64,000 nucleotides of DNA. Origin: Notospermus geniculatus. Taxonomy: Eukaryota; Nemertea; Pilidiophora; Heteronemertea; Lineidae. The position numbers and the translations under genes are program-made. Positions 11,601 to 26,600 of the stretch are shown piece after piece. Under the pieces are notes generated by a model. That model ran no database searches, was not told the origin of the DNA, and saw only the letters and a program-made list of their open reading frames with translations. The stretch spans positions 41,590-105,589 of the forward strand of contig NMRB01001667.1 in assembly GCA_002633025.1 (NCBI GenBank), written 5' to 3'. Within the stretch, counting starts at the first letter, position 1, and the number at the start of each line of letters is the position of its first letter.

Positions 11601-14600
11601 AGCAAAGCCAAAACCCTAATCATCCTGAATTTGTGGACTTTCCTTCCTTCACAAAAACGTCTCTGGCGCTAAAACTACTGGACCAAATCGAGGTATCTTG
11701 GTCTTATTTTTTTCTAGAACGATTCTCCACCCCTTCATACCAGTGGTTTGGGACTGAGGCAGTTATGTGAAAGTATGCTGGTACATTTTTTCAAGTCAAG
11801 GTAACGCAGGCCGTCGAGGTAACGCAGGCCATTGAAACAATGAGTATGCAATTATTCAAAGTATTTATCTCATTAGAACGAGTCTCTTCACTTATGCACT
11901 GAACTAAAATCACGGTTACGGCACGGTATTAAAGATTTCGAAATTCTGTTCTCTGGAAATTGACCTGAAAGCTTAGTCACTGCGTTTATCTTATTACGAC
12001 GAATCTTTTCTTACATACATTAACCCTTGGCAATTTCACTGAAATCGATAATCCTACAAAGTCCTTAAATCTTACAGAAAGCCTGTCACATAGGTATTCA
12101 TTGGAAAGGGCTCTCCAAGAGCTTTCCAATGTGTGCTTATGTGACAGGTTTTGAGTGCAAGTCAATTTCTTTTTTACATTTTTTTTCATTTTTGCACAGG
12201 CAGTGGACGATTCAAATTAAAATGCGCCATCATCAGGTAATATACTGTAAGTACTGTAATATACTGTAATATACTGTAATATACTGTAAGTCGTGAATAG
12301 ATTTTTACGTACGTTCTCGTGGATGCTGGTCCACCGGGAAGGTAATCGGCTTACGCGCCACCGGCCGCCGATAACGGTCGCCTTCATCGGACCGTTGACT
12401 CCGTTGATCGTGACTCTGGCGCCGATCATAGGAGGAGTCACCTGTAACGTGAAGAAAAGGCAAAATTAATTAGTATTTCAGAAATTTGTACATTTTTTCT
12501 TAAAATATCGATTGGAAAGCCGAATGCCAAAAATGGCAATATTTGCTCTATAAACTTCTTTTCGCATACTGGTGTAATGACTGAGAATGCCTCCCCTATG
12601 CAAGTGCCCGCTTTATTGTTTCGCTGACACTCAAAAACAGACAGACACGTTTATCAGTGCCTCCCCCATTATCACATCACGTCAATGACGAATCGACGGT
12701 TAGGGTACATGTCGCTCTCATGAATGTACGACTTTAACGAAGAGCAGATCCAATAATGGCTCTACCTGAAGCCTCATCGGCGATGAGGGCTTACATTCAA
12801 AGTGTATTAACATGCAAAGCCAAAAACACCAAACTCAACCACAAAACCAAGCAGGACAACATTCTTGTATATCTTTATTGAGACACTGCACTTTACCATT
12901 GAAGGGCGGATTTAATGCATGGTCACATCGAAGCAGAATGTCAAAAGGCCTGCATCCGCTAAGTGTTCCGCGCTAAACTTTGCAGTAGACATGTAGGGCC
13001 ATATGCACCAAGCCAAGATTATCTCGAACTCGGGCTGAACCACAACTTTTCCATTGTCACATCATGCCCTGACAAACCCGAACAGTGGAAAAGTTGTGGC
13101 TCAACCTGAGTTCAAGATAATCTTCGTTTGGTGCATAGGGCTCGTAGGGCTGACTTCACAAAGGGCATTTAAGACTTAGAGACCCGTGTAACTTCGTCAA
13201 ATGTATGGTGGAAGTGCGTGCATTTAGTGAAGTTACATGCGTCTAAGTCTTAAACACCATTTGTGAAATCGGGCCGTAATTTTCACAGGCATTTGGATAA
13301 GTAACACGCAAAATATTTGACTAGACTATCAAAGGACTCCCAAGCCCCGTGAAAACCACACTGCGACAGAAGACGCTAGTGGAAACCAGCCTTTCAAGGC
13401 CTTAAGGCTGATGGGTAGCATTGTTTTAGAGGAACGTAAGGACATGTCAAAGGGGCTGTCTTGCAAGTTGACTGTGAGTCCAATAAGGATGTAACACTTT
13501 TTATTCATAAGGTTGTATGAGTTCTTTTTACTTTTTACATACTTTTTCATCAAGCTGATTAAAAGTTGTATAATGTAAAGGAATAGGCCCTAATTAATGG
13601 GATGTTGTTTATCCAATATAATCTTTGATCAAAAGTGTTACATCTTTTTACAACATGCAAGTTTTTAGAGGGACGTTTGAATTACAATTCTTAAGGCAAG
13701 GAGCCGCTTTAAAAGACCTCTCAGTCGTCAAGACCACGAATGAAGGACTGCATACATGTATCAAAAGTGTTACATCTTTATACAACATCTAGGTTTTTAG
13801 AGAGGCGATAAAGCCTCCTTTACACGTTCGCTGCCATGGCCAATCATTTCCATCCGCCATTGCCATGATCCCCAGGCCTATTTAAGTTTATTTCATATTG
13901 CCAACTACGAGTCGTAGCTGTACGCCCTCTAGCCTGTTCCCATACATCTGGTCAATCCCCACTGCCAGTATGATCATTGGAAGGCTCTTCGTCATTGCCA
14001 AGCTTATCAACATTAACAGAAAATGCTTTAGCCCTACTACGAGTATACTCGTAGCTGGCAATGGGGAGGAGATCAGCGACTACGAGTATATTCGTAGCCG
14101 GCAGTCAACGTGTTAAACGACCAAAAACAAATTTTTGATATGCAGTCCAAATTTTTTGTTTTGAAGCACAACAGAAGTACACACACCACTCAAAAAATAT
14201 TATAAGTAATGTGTACCTGTTGAATGTGTTGAATACTCACTAACGAACGAATTCCGTCGCTTTTCAAGCGTCGAATCGCCGCAATTTACGTCTTGGGAAT
14301 TCTGGGGTATTGGTGTGACCGTCATAGACGAGTCCTCATTCCCCTTATCCATGGACTTTAGTTCCATCTGCTCGTGGTGGATCCAGAGATCTGGTGGTTT
14401 GACATCTTTAGGCGGACCCATTTTACCTTTCGTTTTACTGGAAGGTTTGTAACCAGATCTGGAAAGACATGCAAATATATTAGACGATGACTAACGAGCC
14501 ACGGCGGTGTAGTGGTTCGGGCCTCCGACTAGCGGTCAGAGGGTCCCGGGTTCGAATCCCGCTGCTGGCGTGAGACTTTGGGCAAGTCTCTTTGCCTTAC

Positions 14601-17600
14601 TGGCCTCTCTCCACCCAGGTATATAAATGGGTACCGGTCGGAAATGCTCGGATTGTAGCGTTGAATGAGCAGCTCATCTGAGTTCTACTGAAAGGTTTCA
14701 GGATAGACGGGGGTTAAAGTGTAAAGTCGGATGAGAACCTCTACCGTTGTTGATATCAGACTATAAACCCACATTTTTTTTAACTTTGACTAATGGCCTG
14801 TACACACGATCCAATTTTGCATCCAATTTTTTTGAAATTCAGATTCTGGGCCTAATGGGGCTTCAATGTATAAACCCGCATGTAGGCCTTTATTGAGCAT
14901 ATTCAGAAAATTGGATGAAAAATTGGATCGTGTGTATAGGCCATAAGTTTTGCCTTATTTCTCTTTTGTATTTTTATTGATTTTTTCCTACGGGTCAAAG
15001 CCAATGCATTATTGGCCCTGTTAAGTATGAAGAGGCCATCTCAAGCTACTCACTTTGGAGGGGTTGTTTACTTGCCCTTGCAAAGGCACAAGGTACAAGG
15101 CACCATGGCTTACTGTCCCATGTGATGGACTGAAAAGCCAGGGGTCGTCAGTATGATGCGAAAAGGTTCCTTGAAAGGCTATTTCATACTCACTTTCTTG
15201 GTCCCCCATGTGTTGACTGGCGGCGTTTAATGATCACGGCGACGATTGCGAAGATCGCAATTACCGTGACGCCGATGACGCAGGCTATGATGATCCAGAG
15301 GATATTGGGAGATTTATTCCCTCCGTCAGCTGAAATAGATTCAAGGATGAAATCAGCAAAAGGGACAGTGATTTCTGACAGTTTGGCTGGAAAGGTTAAT
15401 TCAAGTTCTTCCAAAGTACAGTCATAAGAATTTGATCGAACACACATTTGTCAGCAGCAGCAGCAGCTACCAACTGCTGATATAATAAAACCAATTTGTT
15501 AGTAGCAGCTACAAACTGCTGATCGATGAAACTGATTTTTCAGTAGCAGCTATGAACTGCTGATTCGATGAAACCAATTTATCAGTAGCAGCTATAAACT
15601 GCTGATTTGATAAAACCAATTTATCAGTAGCAGCTACGAACTGCTGATTCAATAAAACCAATTTATCAGTAGCAGCTACGAACTGCTGATTCGATAAAAC
15701 CAATTTATCAGTAGCAGCTATGAACTGCTGATTCGATGAACAGACTCACCGGTAGCAGCTATGAATTGCTACTGATGATAACTTAATACATTTACAACAG
15801 ATTTTCTGTGATTTACACATATCATTCCAAATTTACACATAATATCATTCCTTTACACATAATATCAGTCCAGGGGTCATACAGATCATGCTACGAAGAA
15901 TTTACGAACATCACTACATAGTATTCACTAATGGCAGAAGTCAAAACAAAAGGGTATATTCATTTGGAAGGGAACTACCAGGGCCGGATCCAGGATTTAG
16001 AAATACGGGGGGCACAACCCCGAGGGCGAAGCCCTCAGCTCAGTTGGTTCGCACCACAAGTGCACGCACACGAAGGGGGGTCCGGCGGGCCTCCCCCGGG
16101 AAAATTTGAAAAATCAAAGCTCTGAGATGCGATTTCCCAGCATCTTAGACATGAAATACTAGACGAGTTCCAAAAAGTGCAGTAAAAAAATCATTGACCC
16201 TCAAAAAATAGGGGGGGGGGGGCACATGCCCCATGTGCCCCCCTCTGGATCCGGGCCTGACTACACACCGATTATGGCTGATGCCATAAAGCCAGCAGCA
16301 CACCAGGCGATATCATGAGCAATCTGAAGCCAGGTGTGTGCTGGACAGGGATGCATGGAATCCTCTCGCCAGCAATGCTCGTCCAATGTCAAACAAAAGC
16401 CAATATCACCTAGTTTGCAGTGGCTGGTGAGCTAAACAAGAGCAACGCAAAGCGTGTGCAAATCCCACCGAACGAAAGTTGCCTTCATTGAAATTTTGTG
16501 AGCCGGAAGGGATATTTGTGTCAAAGGTCACAGGGTCAAGGTCAAAGGTCGCATCGCACCAGTTGTGGTGTGCGACACACCTTTGACTGCTCAAACACCT
16601 TGCCTGAAAATACCGACCCAAAATCTGCCTTCGTTGCAAAGTTATAGGCCGGAAGGGATATTTGTGTCAAAGGTCACAGGGTCAAGGTCAAAGGTCGCAT
16701 CGCGCCGATTGCGGTGCGTGACACACGGTTGACTGCTCACACACCTTGCCTGAAAATACCGACCCAAAATCTGCCTTCGTTGCAAAGTTATAGGCCCGGA
16801 CGGACTGACAGCTGGACTGACTGACGGACACACAGGGGTTTCTCTATCCCTACCGAACTTACGTTCGGTGGGATAATAAATTGGACTAGAAAGAGTGGAA
16901 AGAGTGGATCAACAGAGGGAAAACAAGACATATGCTACATTGCGGTTGGTATAAAAAGTGCAGGCTGCAATAATGATAAATTTGACTTCACCATTGGACA
17001 CTACCACTGACCCTAACCATTAACTTGCAACCTGCATTTTATACCAACCTACTACACGGCAAGAAGTGTATCCAGACTGATCTGGGGCTAAATAAAATGT
17101 GAAACAGGCAAGCTAAGTTACCACTGCATGCCTAGATACATACAACCACTGCTACCTTTCTGGGTTTGAAATACAACAGTTGGCGACATCGGGCCGTAGC
17201 CTTTTTTATTCCTGGCTTGAACTTTGAAGTAGTACGTTGTATCGGGGTTAAGATCTTTGATGGTACTGGAAAGGATCTGGCCGACTACGCCGGTGACGGC
17301 CCACTCACGGTCCATCCGTGTCGCATCCACCGTATAATACACAAGATAACCTGAAATGGGAAAACGGATGGTCAACTTTTCAGAAAAAAATATTCACACA
17401 CTAGGGTACCAATTTGTGCAAGCCTTGATTCGGATATCATGAAATGAAAATTTCTATTTTAGTTTTTTACAGATAGGACATAAAACACAGAACTGATGAT
17501 TGACATTGTAAGTGATATGTTTGGTAACACACGACATTTTTTACTAACATCAAACAGAGCTTTGACAGCTGAACATTCAAGTACTGCGCAATCACTCTGT

Positions 17601-20600
17601 TCCTGTTCAATTTTAATAGAGAGGGTGCGCAGCGGCCCGAATCTGACTCCGACTTCAACAATGAGAATGAATTGCAGTCCGCTATGGACATCCTTGATAA
17701 AAACGATGTGATAGAAGTTTTCAATTCATCAAACACCATAAACTGAAGGCAGAAAAAATTGGCCTTATAAATCGTAAGTGCAGATAAATAATGGGTAATA
17801 TTGAAGTCGTAATCCTAGTCTTTATGACTTAAAATATGACTATAATATTTGCTATTTACGTGCACTTTTGATTACGAGTCAAAATTATTCTGCCACAAAA
17901 TTGTGGCATTTTACGATTTGCAAACGTCTATCAAATCGTTTTTTATATCAAGGATGTCTACAAAATTACTCTGCCACAAAGTTACGGCATTTTACGATTT
18001 GCAAACGTCTATCAAATCATTTTTATCAAGGATCTACAGCGGACTGCAATTCATTCTGGTAGTTGAAGCAGGAGTCGGAGTCGGAAAGCTCTACAACCTA
18101 TTTAATATTTCAGTCCGACACTTGGATTTTGCTAAGAAAATTTGGAAAAATAGCTAAGAAGCTTAATAGACTAATATTAGATTCTAGCAGTTGCAGCATG
18201 TTGGGAAGTGTTTTGCTTTGTCCTGTGTGCCACCATTTTTCTGCCTTATCACTCACCACCCCTAGATACATAAAATAGACTCGTCCTTTTCATTTCTGAC
18301 AATGAAAATCTGGACTAGTCCATGTTGTAACGAGGGGGGATGACTGAATGAATGACATGATCATGTCACTGTTTCTGTGCAAGTGCAGCCAAGGAGTAAA
18401 GAAATAGTGCATTGGGATTGGCTGAAAGTAAGTGTGCCCAGATGGAGAGAAATGATTGGCTGATAGAATAAAGCATTGCCTCTGATTGGCTTTGGCACAA
18501 CATGATCTCTGATTGGTTAATTCTATGGAGTGGTAAACATAGTGACATGATATTGATCTATGAGTATCTAACACAATATCTGATTTGCCAGTGAGAATGT
18601 AACACAGATTCTGATTGGCTATTGCCATCTAACACTATCTGTGATTGGACAGTTCAAACGTGAGAATATAGTATCAGGAGTGAGAGGTTCAGTGAAGTTG
18701 TACATGTATGTTGTTTCTCTGAAACTTAGGTGAGGCCAGGGCATTGTGAAATGTGGGATATCTCTGCAGTACTCTCTGGATGCCCATAAAAATTCCATGA
18801 CAGGAGATTTCTATACTTAGCAGATGCACACGGTGCTCCAGAAATGATTTCGAGTTCAGCTGATGAAAAACACACAACAACTCTCTCTCCTAGCTTGGTT
18901 GAATCCAACCCCAGGAAAATCCAACCGCTGAAAAATCTGCCCTGCCTTGATAAAAGGCAGCAGTAATTCCACTATTGGTCAGTGGGAACATGACCAATTG
19001 AAGTAACAGCCCGGTTGTGTACTGCCATAAAAGGAATCAAACACAAAGGTTTAACTGCGAACGATGAAGTAACTGAGGGATACACTTCATGGGTTGCCAC
19101 CAGATGTCTCTCACTGCCTGAATTCTGGCTTTATGTAATAGGCAGAAACTTCAACTTTTTTTTATGGTAGTGGGGTACATGAATCTTGTCAACTTGATGC
19201 CTTGAATTCCATTTCTGAGGATAACAGAGCTATTTTCCGCAAAATTATAGCCCCATGTGCAAATGTACGTTAGCCTATTTAAATGTACACAGATGACCCT
19301 GCGCCCCCATTGTTCGTGGGGGTTCTCATTAATTCAGTCATTTTTTATCATCTAGTCTGAATTCAACAAAATTTGCACTGAACTATGCAGAAGGGTCTTG
19401 CCTATCATATGGAAGAGTCAGAATGCAAATCTGTTAAGGTTTAAGAGGGATACTGTCCACATTTATAAAATGCTAAATCTGTAAGTTGAACCTTTATGTT
19501 TGATTCCTTTATGGTACTCCCAAGAATGTTGTAGAGTACAGAGTATAGAGTACTGCAATAAAACATGCCCCCACTGACTCCAAGTGAAGGCAGTGACTTT
19601 ATCGTTAGAGGTCTTAGTTACACAAAGCCTTCATTTTGGAGCACCCTGTCATAACGTGGTACACAACGTCTTAGAGTGTGAATGACTGCTACACAGAACA
19701 CAGAGACACGACAGGACAGATGACAGTCACGACCACATGAAGGGCGGAGGGTCGGGGTCTGCGGGGGTGCCCTCTATAGACCAGTCTAGAGGAGAGGGGA
19801 GGGGAGAGTGTCAGATTCAAGTCTGGCATGTCAGGATACTGTTTTTTTAAGTAGATCCATTTTCTTGAATAAATATCATGAAAAGTGGCATTTATCGTCA
19901 AGTCTAAGTGTTTCAAGTTATGGTCCTGACTTTGAATTTTTCATCAGTGTTACGATTAATTACATATTAAAAAGGCTGCCTTGTGAGTCCATTCTTCTGA
20001 GTTTAATAAGGATGCAACACTTTTTATTCATGAGTTTAGAAGATTCTAAACACATAAATACTTCTTTTACTTTTTACATACTCCTACATCAAGCTTATTA
20101 AACCTGATTTCTTTCAAATCAACGTGATTATATAAACCAGATTTTTTTAAAAGAAGAAACTAAAAACTAAGTTCATTCGAAACAAAAGCAAGTTTATTTG
20201 TAAAGAAACTACTTTATTTGTAAAGAAACTAGTAGTTTATTTGTAATGCATGAACCAGGTTTCTTTCAATAAATAAACAGGGACGGATCCAGGATTTCGG
20301 GAAAGAGGGGGCGCACTGTGCTAGAAACATTGAAATCTGCGGTGAATTTCAATGATTTGCTCCAAATTTCAAAATTTCACGGTCGATTTTAAAGATTTTT
20401 TGGCTGAAAGGAGGGGCGTGCGGCGGGTGCGCCCCCCCCCGGATCCGCGCCTGATAAATCAGGTTTTTTTAAAGAAAATAAGAAATAAGTTTATTCGAAA
20501 CAAAACAAAGTTTATTTGTGAAGAAGCTAGTTTATTTGTAAAGAAACTGGGTTATTTGTAACAAAAATAGATCTCTTTCAAATAAACAAAATGAGTTTAT

Positions 20601-23600
20601 TTGTAAAGAAACTAGTTTACTTTGTAAAGAAACTAGTTTATTTGTAAGGAAACTAGTTTATTTGTAAAGAAACTACTGTATTTGTAAAGAAACTAAGTTT
20701 CTTTCAAATCAACCTAGTTTCTATCAGAAAGAAGTGGTTTATTTTTTTTTTCAACTGGCTAACTTCCAAATAAACTTGGTTCTTTTAAATAAACCTAGGT
20801 TTATCTTTTTTAAAAGTAGTCTCTTTAATTATTGGGCAAACGGCTTGCCATTAAAATCTAGTTTATTCAACTATTTTCAAACCTGACTTCCAGCAAATTT
20901 GTTTCAATTTATGCAACAAACAAGTTTTTTTCAAATAAACGAAGTTCCTTTTTAAAAGAAACTGTTTTTAAGAACTAAATGCAGTAATTTTAACCAAATC
21001 AGGATCTGCTGAATCAGCCAGGTAACAAACGTTTCTTTAAGACAATTCTGGAAAAGAACCTTAAATGAATATTCTATCAGTCCACACTTCTTAACTTTTA
21101 AAAGAAAATGTTTAGTTTATAAGCAGTGGTGCAGTGTTTTAGTAAGTGTGCAGCACTCATAACATTCTATTTCTTAGTATTTGTGCATTTGCTGAAACAA
21201 GACTTTTTTAAACACGCTTTATTAGTTAAGTGTAGAACATCTACAACTATCAGTTACTTTCAAAATACATACATGTAATTGTTTTTACTTTTTACACACT
21301 TCTTCACCAAGCTCATTAAAAGTTGTATATATGAAGGAATAGGCCCGAATTAATGGGAAGTTATAACTTTTTACATACTTCTTCACCAAGCTCATTAAAA
21401 GTTGTTTAAATGAAGGAATAGGCCCGAATTAATGGGAAGTTATTACTTTTTACATACTTCTTCACCAAGTTCACTAAAAGTTGTATATATGAAGGAATAG
21501 GCCCGAATTAATGGGAAGTTATTACTTTTTACATACTTCTTCACCAAGCTCATTAAAAGTTGTATATATGCAGGAATAGGCCCTAATGGGAAGTTATTTA
21601 TTAAACACTTCCTTTGATCAAAAGTGATTTTTATACGATATCCAGGTTTATATAGGGCTGTTAAAAATAATTTCCTTTAACTCATTTTTTAGTTAGTATC
21701 CATGACATGCAGACCAAATCACAAACACTCCAACACTATCAAGATCCTACGTGTTAGTCCTAATCATGACAGAGATGGGGTCGCGAAAATGCAACGTTCG
21801 CATTTTAGTAAGCTTTCTCCCTCTTTCAGTGAAGAGTTCGTTCCTACCTGTAACGTCTTCTGTTATATAATGGCAGCGTTCGGGGAAAGAAAATTAAGAA
21901 CGCAAAGTTGTTAAAGGCAGGATAATGATGGGAGAGGTGGGGTGTGTGGGGCGATGAGATGATGTAATGATATTTCACATAACGAATTATTAAGAATGAT
22001 TAGGAATAAAAAGGTAAAGTCTTTTCAAAAAAGTTATACATGATGAAAATTTTAAATTTGATGTAACATTTTTCAAAATTTTGAAGCCAAATGTTTTCAC
22101 AGAATGATTGACAGTATAACGAAAAGTATTTCTGAAAATATCAACACAACAGAAAACGTTTCATTTTTTTCTCAGAAAACTATAATTGTTAGTAAACTAC
22201 AAGGAAAAAGTAAGAAAAGAAGGAGAATGTAACCTTAGAAAAATATGATGCAACTATATAAGAACTATAACTATAAAATTTGTAACTATAGCTACAGAAA
22301 CTAAAACGGTTTTATACTTAAGTGCAGGAAGAAGAAATTTGAAGGAAAAATTTCTCATAGAAAGAAATAGGGGACAAAGCGCGAAAAGTAGAAATTCAAA
22401 ATTATTAAAATGTAAGACAAATCTATCCTCTAAAAGACAAATAAATAAGCCTGGATTTGGCTAAAATTTCCATGCAAGGCAGAAAAACAATTGGAACTAT
22501 GGAAAATAAATTCATTCTATGAATTTGATTCATTAATTTGTTTTGACAAATTAGTTTGAAAAGAAATGGTCTTAGACACGAAATGGTACGGAAAGAAATA
22601 GTTTTGGAATCACGGAGGGCACTTTGCAACCTCTATCTGGGATACCCGGTAACAATATCTTACCCCCAGCCCTAGGGATTGTTCCAAGCACATCACAACA
22701 TCACACCAACATTGATTTCTAAAACACTTTCACTGTCAACAGCAATTTCATCAAATATACTGAAACGTACATGATTCTGAAAAGTTATTTAAACCCTGTC
22801 ACATAGGTATTCAATGGAAAGTGCTCACTGAGAGCTTTCCAATGAAAACCTTTGTGACAGTGTTCAGGTATTTTTCAGTCAGTTACACATATTTTCAAAT
22901 TTGGAAGAACGTGCCTCATAAGTTGCACCACCCTAACATTCCAAAATAAATCAACTTTTGCTCAAGACATGCATGACAAAGAAGGAAAAAATATCCCGGT
23001 GAAATGAACTGAGGTATCCTTGCATGCTGGTCAAGAAAAGAATATCCGAGTAGAAAGGGGTTCCTGAAATCAACTGTGGCAAATCTGAGATCAGGTCCAA
23101 GGGGTCGATTCAAATTATTCAGATTCAGAAATTTCACGATCAACAGTTAAGATTAGAGGGTTGCATGCCAGAGCATGTACCTGGCATAAATCTATATTAT
23201 AATTGACGGTGGCGCTTTAACTTCGAACACGAACTCCTCCGTGGTTTCTGATCGAAATGGCACCATTTTCACAGGAAGTGTTGAAAATGACATGGGGGTG
23301 GCCCTTAAGCGGGTGGCATTACATTTTTTTTACCCTCAAGCGAATAAAATGCAGGAAGAAACTTCCAATGATTTGCAATGCCCACTAGCCTGGTTTCGCT
23401 GGCCACCGTGTAGATGGCGCTGCCTACGCATCACCATCTACACGGTGGCTGACGGAACGAGGTATAATGCATTGTCTTCAACCAGGCAGGGTGATCAGAA
23501 AATAGGAACTTCAACACATAAAACTGCTGCCATCTGCTTCCCATAGGCCTAGATTATTGTCCGAGGAGTTGGCCCCCCACTAAACATTTTCCTCCCACAC

Positions 23601-26600
23601 AGAGACGTCCAGCAAAATGCCATCCTGTGAATACAATGCCCACTAGCCTGGTTCCGCTGGCCACCGTTTAGATGGCGCTGCGTATCGGAACCAGGCTACA
23701 ATGCCCACCAATATTTTCTTCAACCATGCAGGGTGATTAGAAAACAGGAACTTTAACACATAAAACTGCTGCCATCTGCTTCCCATAGGCCTAGATTATT
23801 GCCCAAGGAGTTGGCCTTCTCCAAACATATTCCCCCATGCAGACCGGCCAGAAAATGCAATCCTCTGGCCACATGCATCCTGTGAATATGTGCTCACCAC
23901 GGGTATCATGCTAGTGAAGTATAATACGAAGTTTGCTGCGGTAGATTGCCAAATATGATTTTATCTTTAAAGCTTAGAATTTGTAACACACGCAAATTCA
24001 CCACAGTCAACAAAATACAAGATTTGAATAAGAGAAAATCAATTCAAATTCAGGAAGGAGGGGATTCGATGTAGAGGGCCGGTAATCTGAAAAGGGATCT
24101 AAATTGTTAATTGTTGATAAAACGTGGGATGAAACTGCTCATTCTTCTGGATAAGAAGACGTTCTTTTATTGAAATGGCACATTCATTTTTTGAAACTGC
24201 TTATTCTTCTAAAGAAACTGATCATTCTTCCATAGAAACTGCTTATTCTTCTATAGAAACTACTTAATATTCTTCTATAGAAACTGTTCATTCTTCTATA
24301 GAATCCACTTATTCTTCTATTCATCGTATCCATGACGTACATGTGTAACTCCGACAGTGTCCGCCATTGCTGACGTCGCCGTAATGACGCAAAGGTGTGG
24401 GCAAAATTCTTTGCTTTGCTGAAGGAAGCTGGTGGGCAACGTCACAACATCATGTAGGCCTGGGCCTACGTCATGGATACGATGAATAGAAACTACCGGT
24501 ACTTATTCTTCTATAGAAACTGCTTATTCTTCTATAGAAACTGTCTTCTATAGAAACTGTTCATTCTTCTATAGAAACTGTTCATTCTTCTATAGAAACT
24601 GCTTATTCTTCTATAGAAACTACTTATTCTTCTATAGAAACTGCTTATTCTTCTATAGAAACTGCTTATTCTTCTATAGAAACTGCTTATTCTTCTATAG
24701 AAACTGCTTATTCTTCTATAGAAACTGCTTATTCTTCTATAGAAATTGTTCATTCTTCCATAGAAGTTGCTCTTTCTTCTATTAAAATACATGTACCTGT
24801 TTCTTCTGTCAATGGGTAACAGACAATGCAGCTAGGGCCAAATTTTAACAATTCAAATTTTGACCAGAAACTTCAAGTGCCTAACGTTCTTCTAATACCG
24901 GTATTCGCATAACAAATGAGCAGTATCATACAAATAAGCAAAGAAAAATCAGTTCAAAACGAGGTCCCGAAAAATTGACACACTGTCTAGAGGAACAGTC
25001 AGAATTCAACAACATCAGCTACTTCTGACCTCCAGTGGTAAAAGGCAGTGTCTGAAATTGTGACCAGTGGGTGTATGGTCAATTCAAGTAACGCTCTATC
25101 CTGTATTATAAAATGCACGTAGAAATTATTATAGCTGTTACTTCAATCGACCATGTTCCCACTTATCACCAGTGGAGTACAAACTTTGACCACTAGAGGG
25201 CAGCAATACTAACATATCGAAGTTAAGTCCTCATCAGCAATGGCTGATATTCATAAAAGCTAGCAAGTGCTTTTACGTCAAATGTTGTGGTACATAATGG
25301 ACCTTGCTGTGCAAATCTTAAGTAGAAATATTTGCTACTTTCATGAATACCAGCCAATAGCAAATGCTTTTACTTAAGATTTTCACAGAGAGGTCCAATG
25401 TAAATGCACTAGAAAACTTAAGGTAAAAGCATTTGCTGGCTTTTATGAATATCAGCCTACCTAGGAAATATTTAACTGATCATTCCACTGATAGACATAT
25501 GTTTTCAAACCAATTTAGCATTCCTCATGCAGTTAGTTAAATTACAACAGAAGTGATTAGTAAAACAACATATAAACTGTCTGATGATATGTTGCCATGG
25601 CAATGACGATATTAACCCTTTCACGGCCTGTGGCAGTTTCATCAAAATTATATACACAAGTCAGAAAAGTCGCAGAAACCCTTTAACATGGGTATTCATC
25701 AGAAAGTGCTCACGGAGAGCTTTCTAATGAATGTATACTTGATATGGTTTAGTTAACTCTTGGTCTTGTTTCCAGATTTTTACATTTGCCTGGTTTCACC
25801 TCGGCAGTGAAAGGGTTAACAGCAATGAAGATGCCACTGATCTTGAGAAGGCTTTGGAATGGTCAATGGAAGATGACTATCATGAAGGCAAGATGAAGGT
25901 CACTCTGTCCTAAGGAAGGGTTTTATGATACGGACAACCTCTAGTCACGTCTTGCAGAGACAGATTGGCCCGCGAAGTCAGTATTCTTGACAGAGTATAA
26001 AATTTTCTATCGGGGCAGCCACAACGAAGCACATCACAAAGACTAAGACAAGACGACAGTGGAAAGGCCAAGTAGGAATCGGGGAAGGACTAGGCCTACA
26101 TCAATGTGTTCTCTTCTCTGAAGATAAACGGCAGTATCTCAACTTGTGACCAGCTGAACATGGTCAATTGACACAATATCTCTGTCAAATACTGTAAAGT
26201 CTGGCAACATCTATCTTTGACCTAATGGAATGCGGAAGTCATGTAATGTGACAGAGCTTTGCAGTTTATAATCATGCCTGTCGATCACTTGTGGTCGTTC
26301 CCCGATTGTTCGCGTTGTCCACCGGTCATTCAATAGCCGCGTGTGATTAAAGGTCCGTGGAAAATCCAACGATCGATTTCCTAGCTTCCGCATTCCATTA
26401 GGTCAAAGATAGATGTTGCCAGACTTTAAAGCAAGATAATTTCACGGCTGGTAATTTTCGCGAATCAAGATTTATAGACATATTCGCTGCAGGATATTTT
26501 CGCAATGTCTCTGCTATTTTTTTTCAGTTTTCTTTCACGGACCATATTTATCACTTGCCTGTATTTATATTCGCGACAGGAAATTTTCGCGACTCGTACA

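Noticed and set aside
12217-12441. Minus-strand ATG-started frame over the cytoplasmic linker exon
   Set aside because: It does not match the phases of the neighbouring exons. The frame beginning GT GAC after the acceptor joins both sides in phase and resembles the family.
15509-15703. Open minus-strand frame with [10 protein letters not shown] repeats
   Set aside because: Produced by a 42-base minisatellite.
24532-24792. Open minus-strand frame of repeating RRISSFY
   Set aside because: Produced by a 21-base minisatellite, whose period is a multiple of three.
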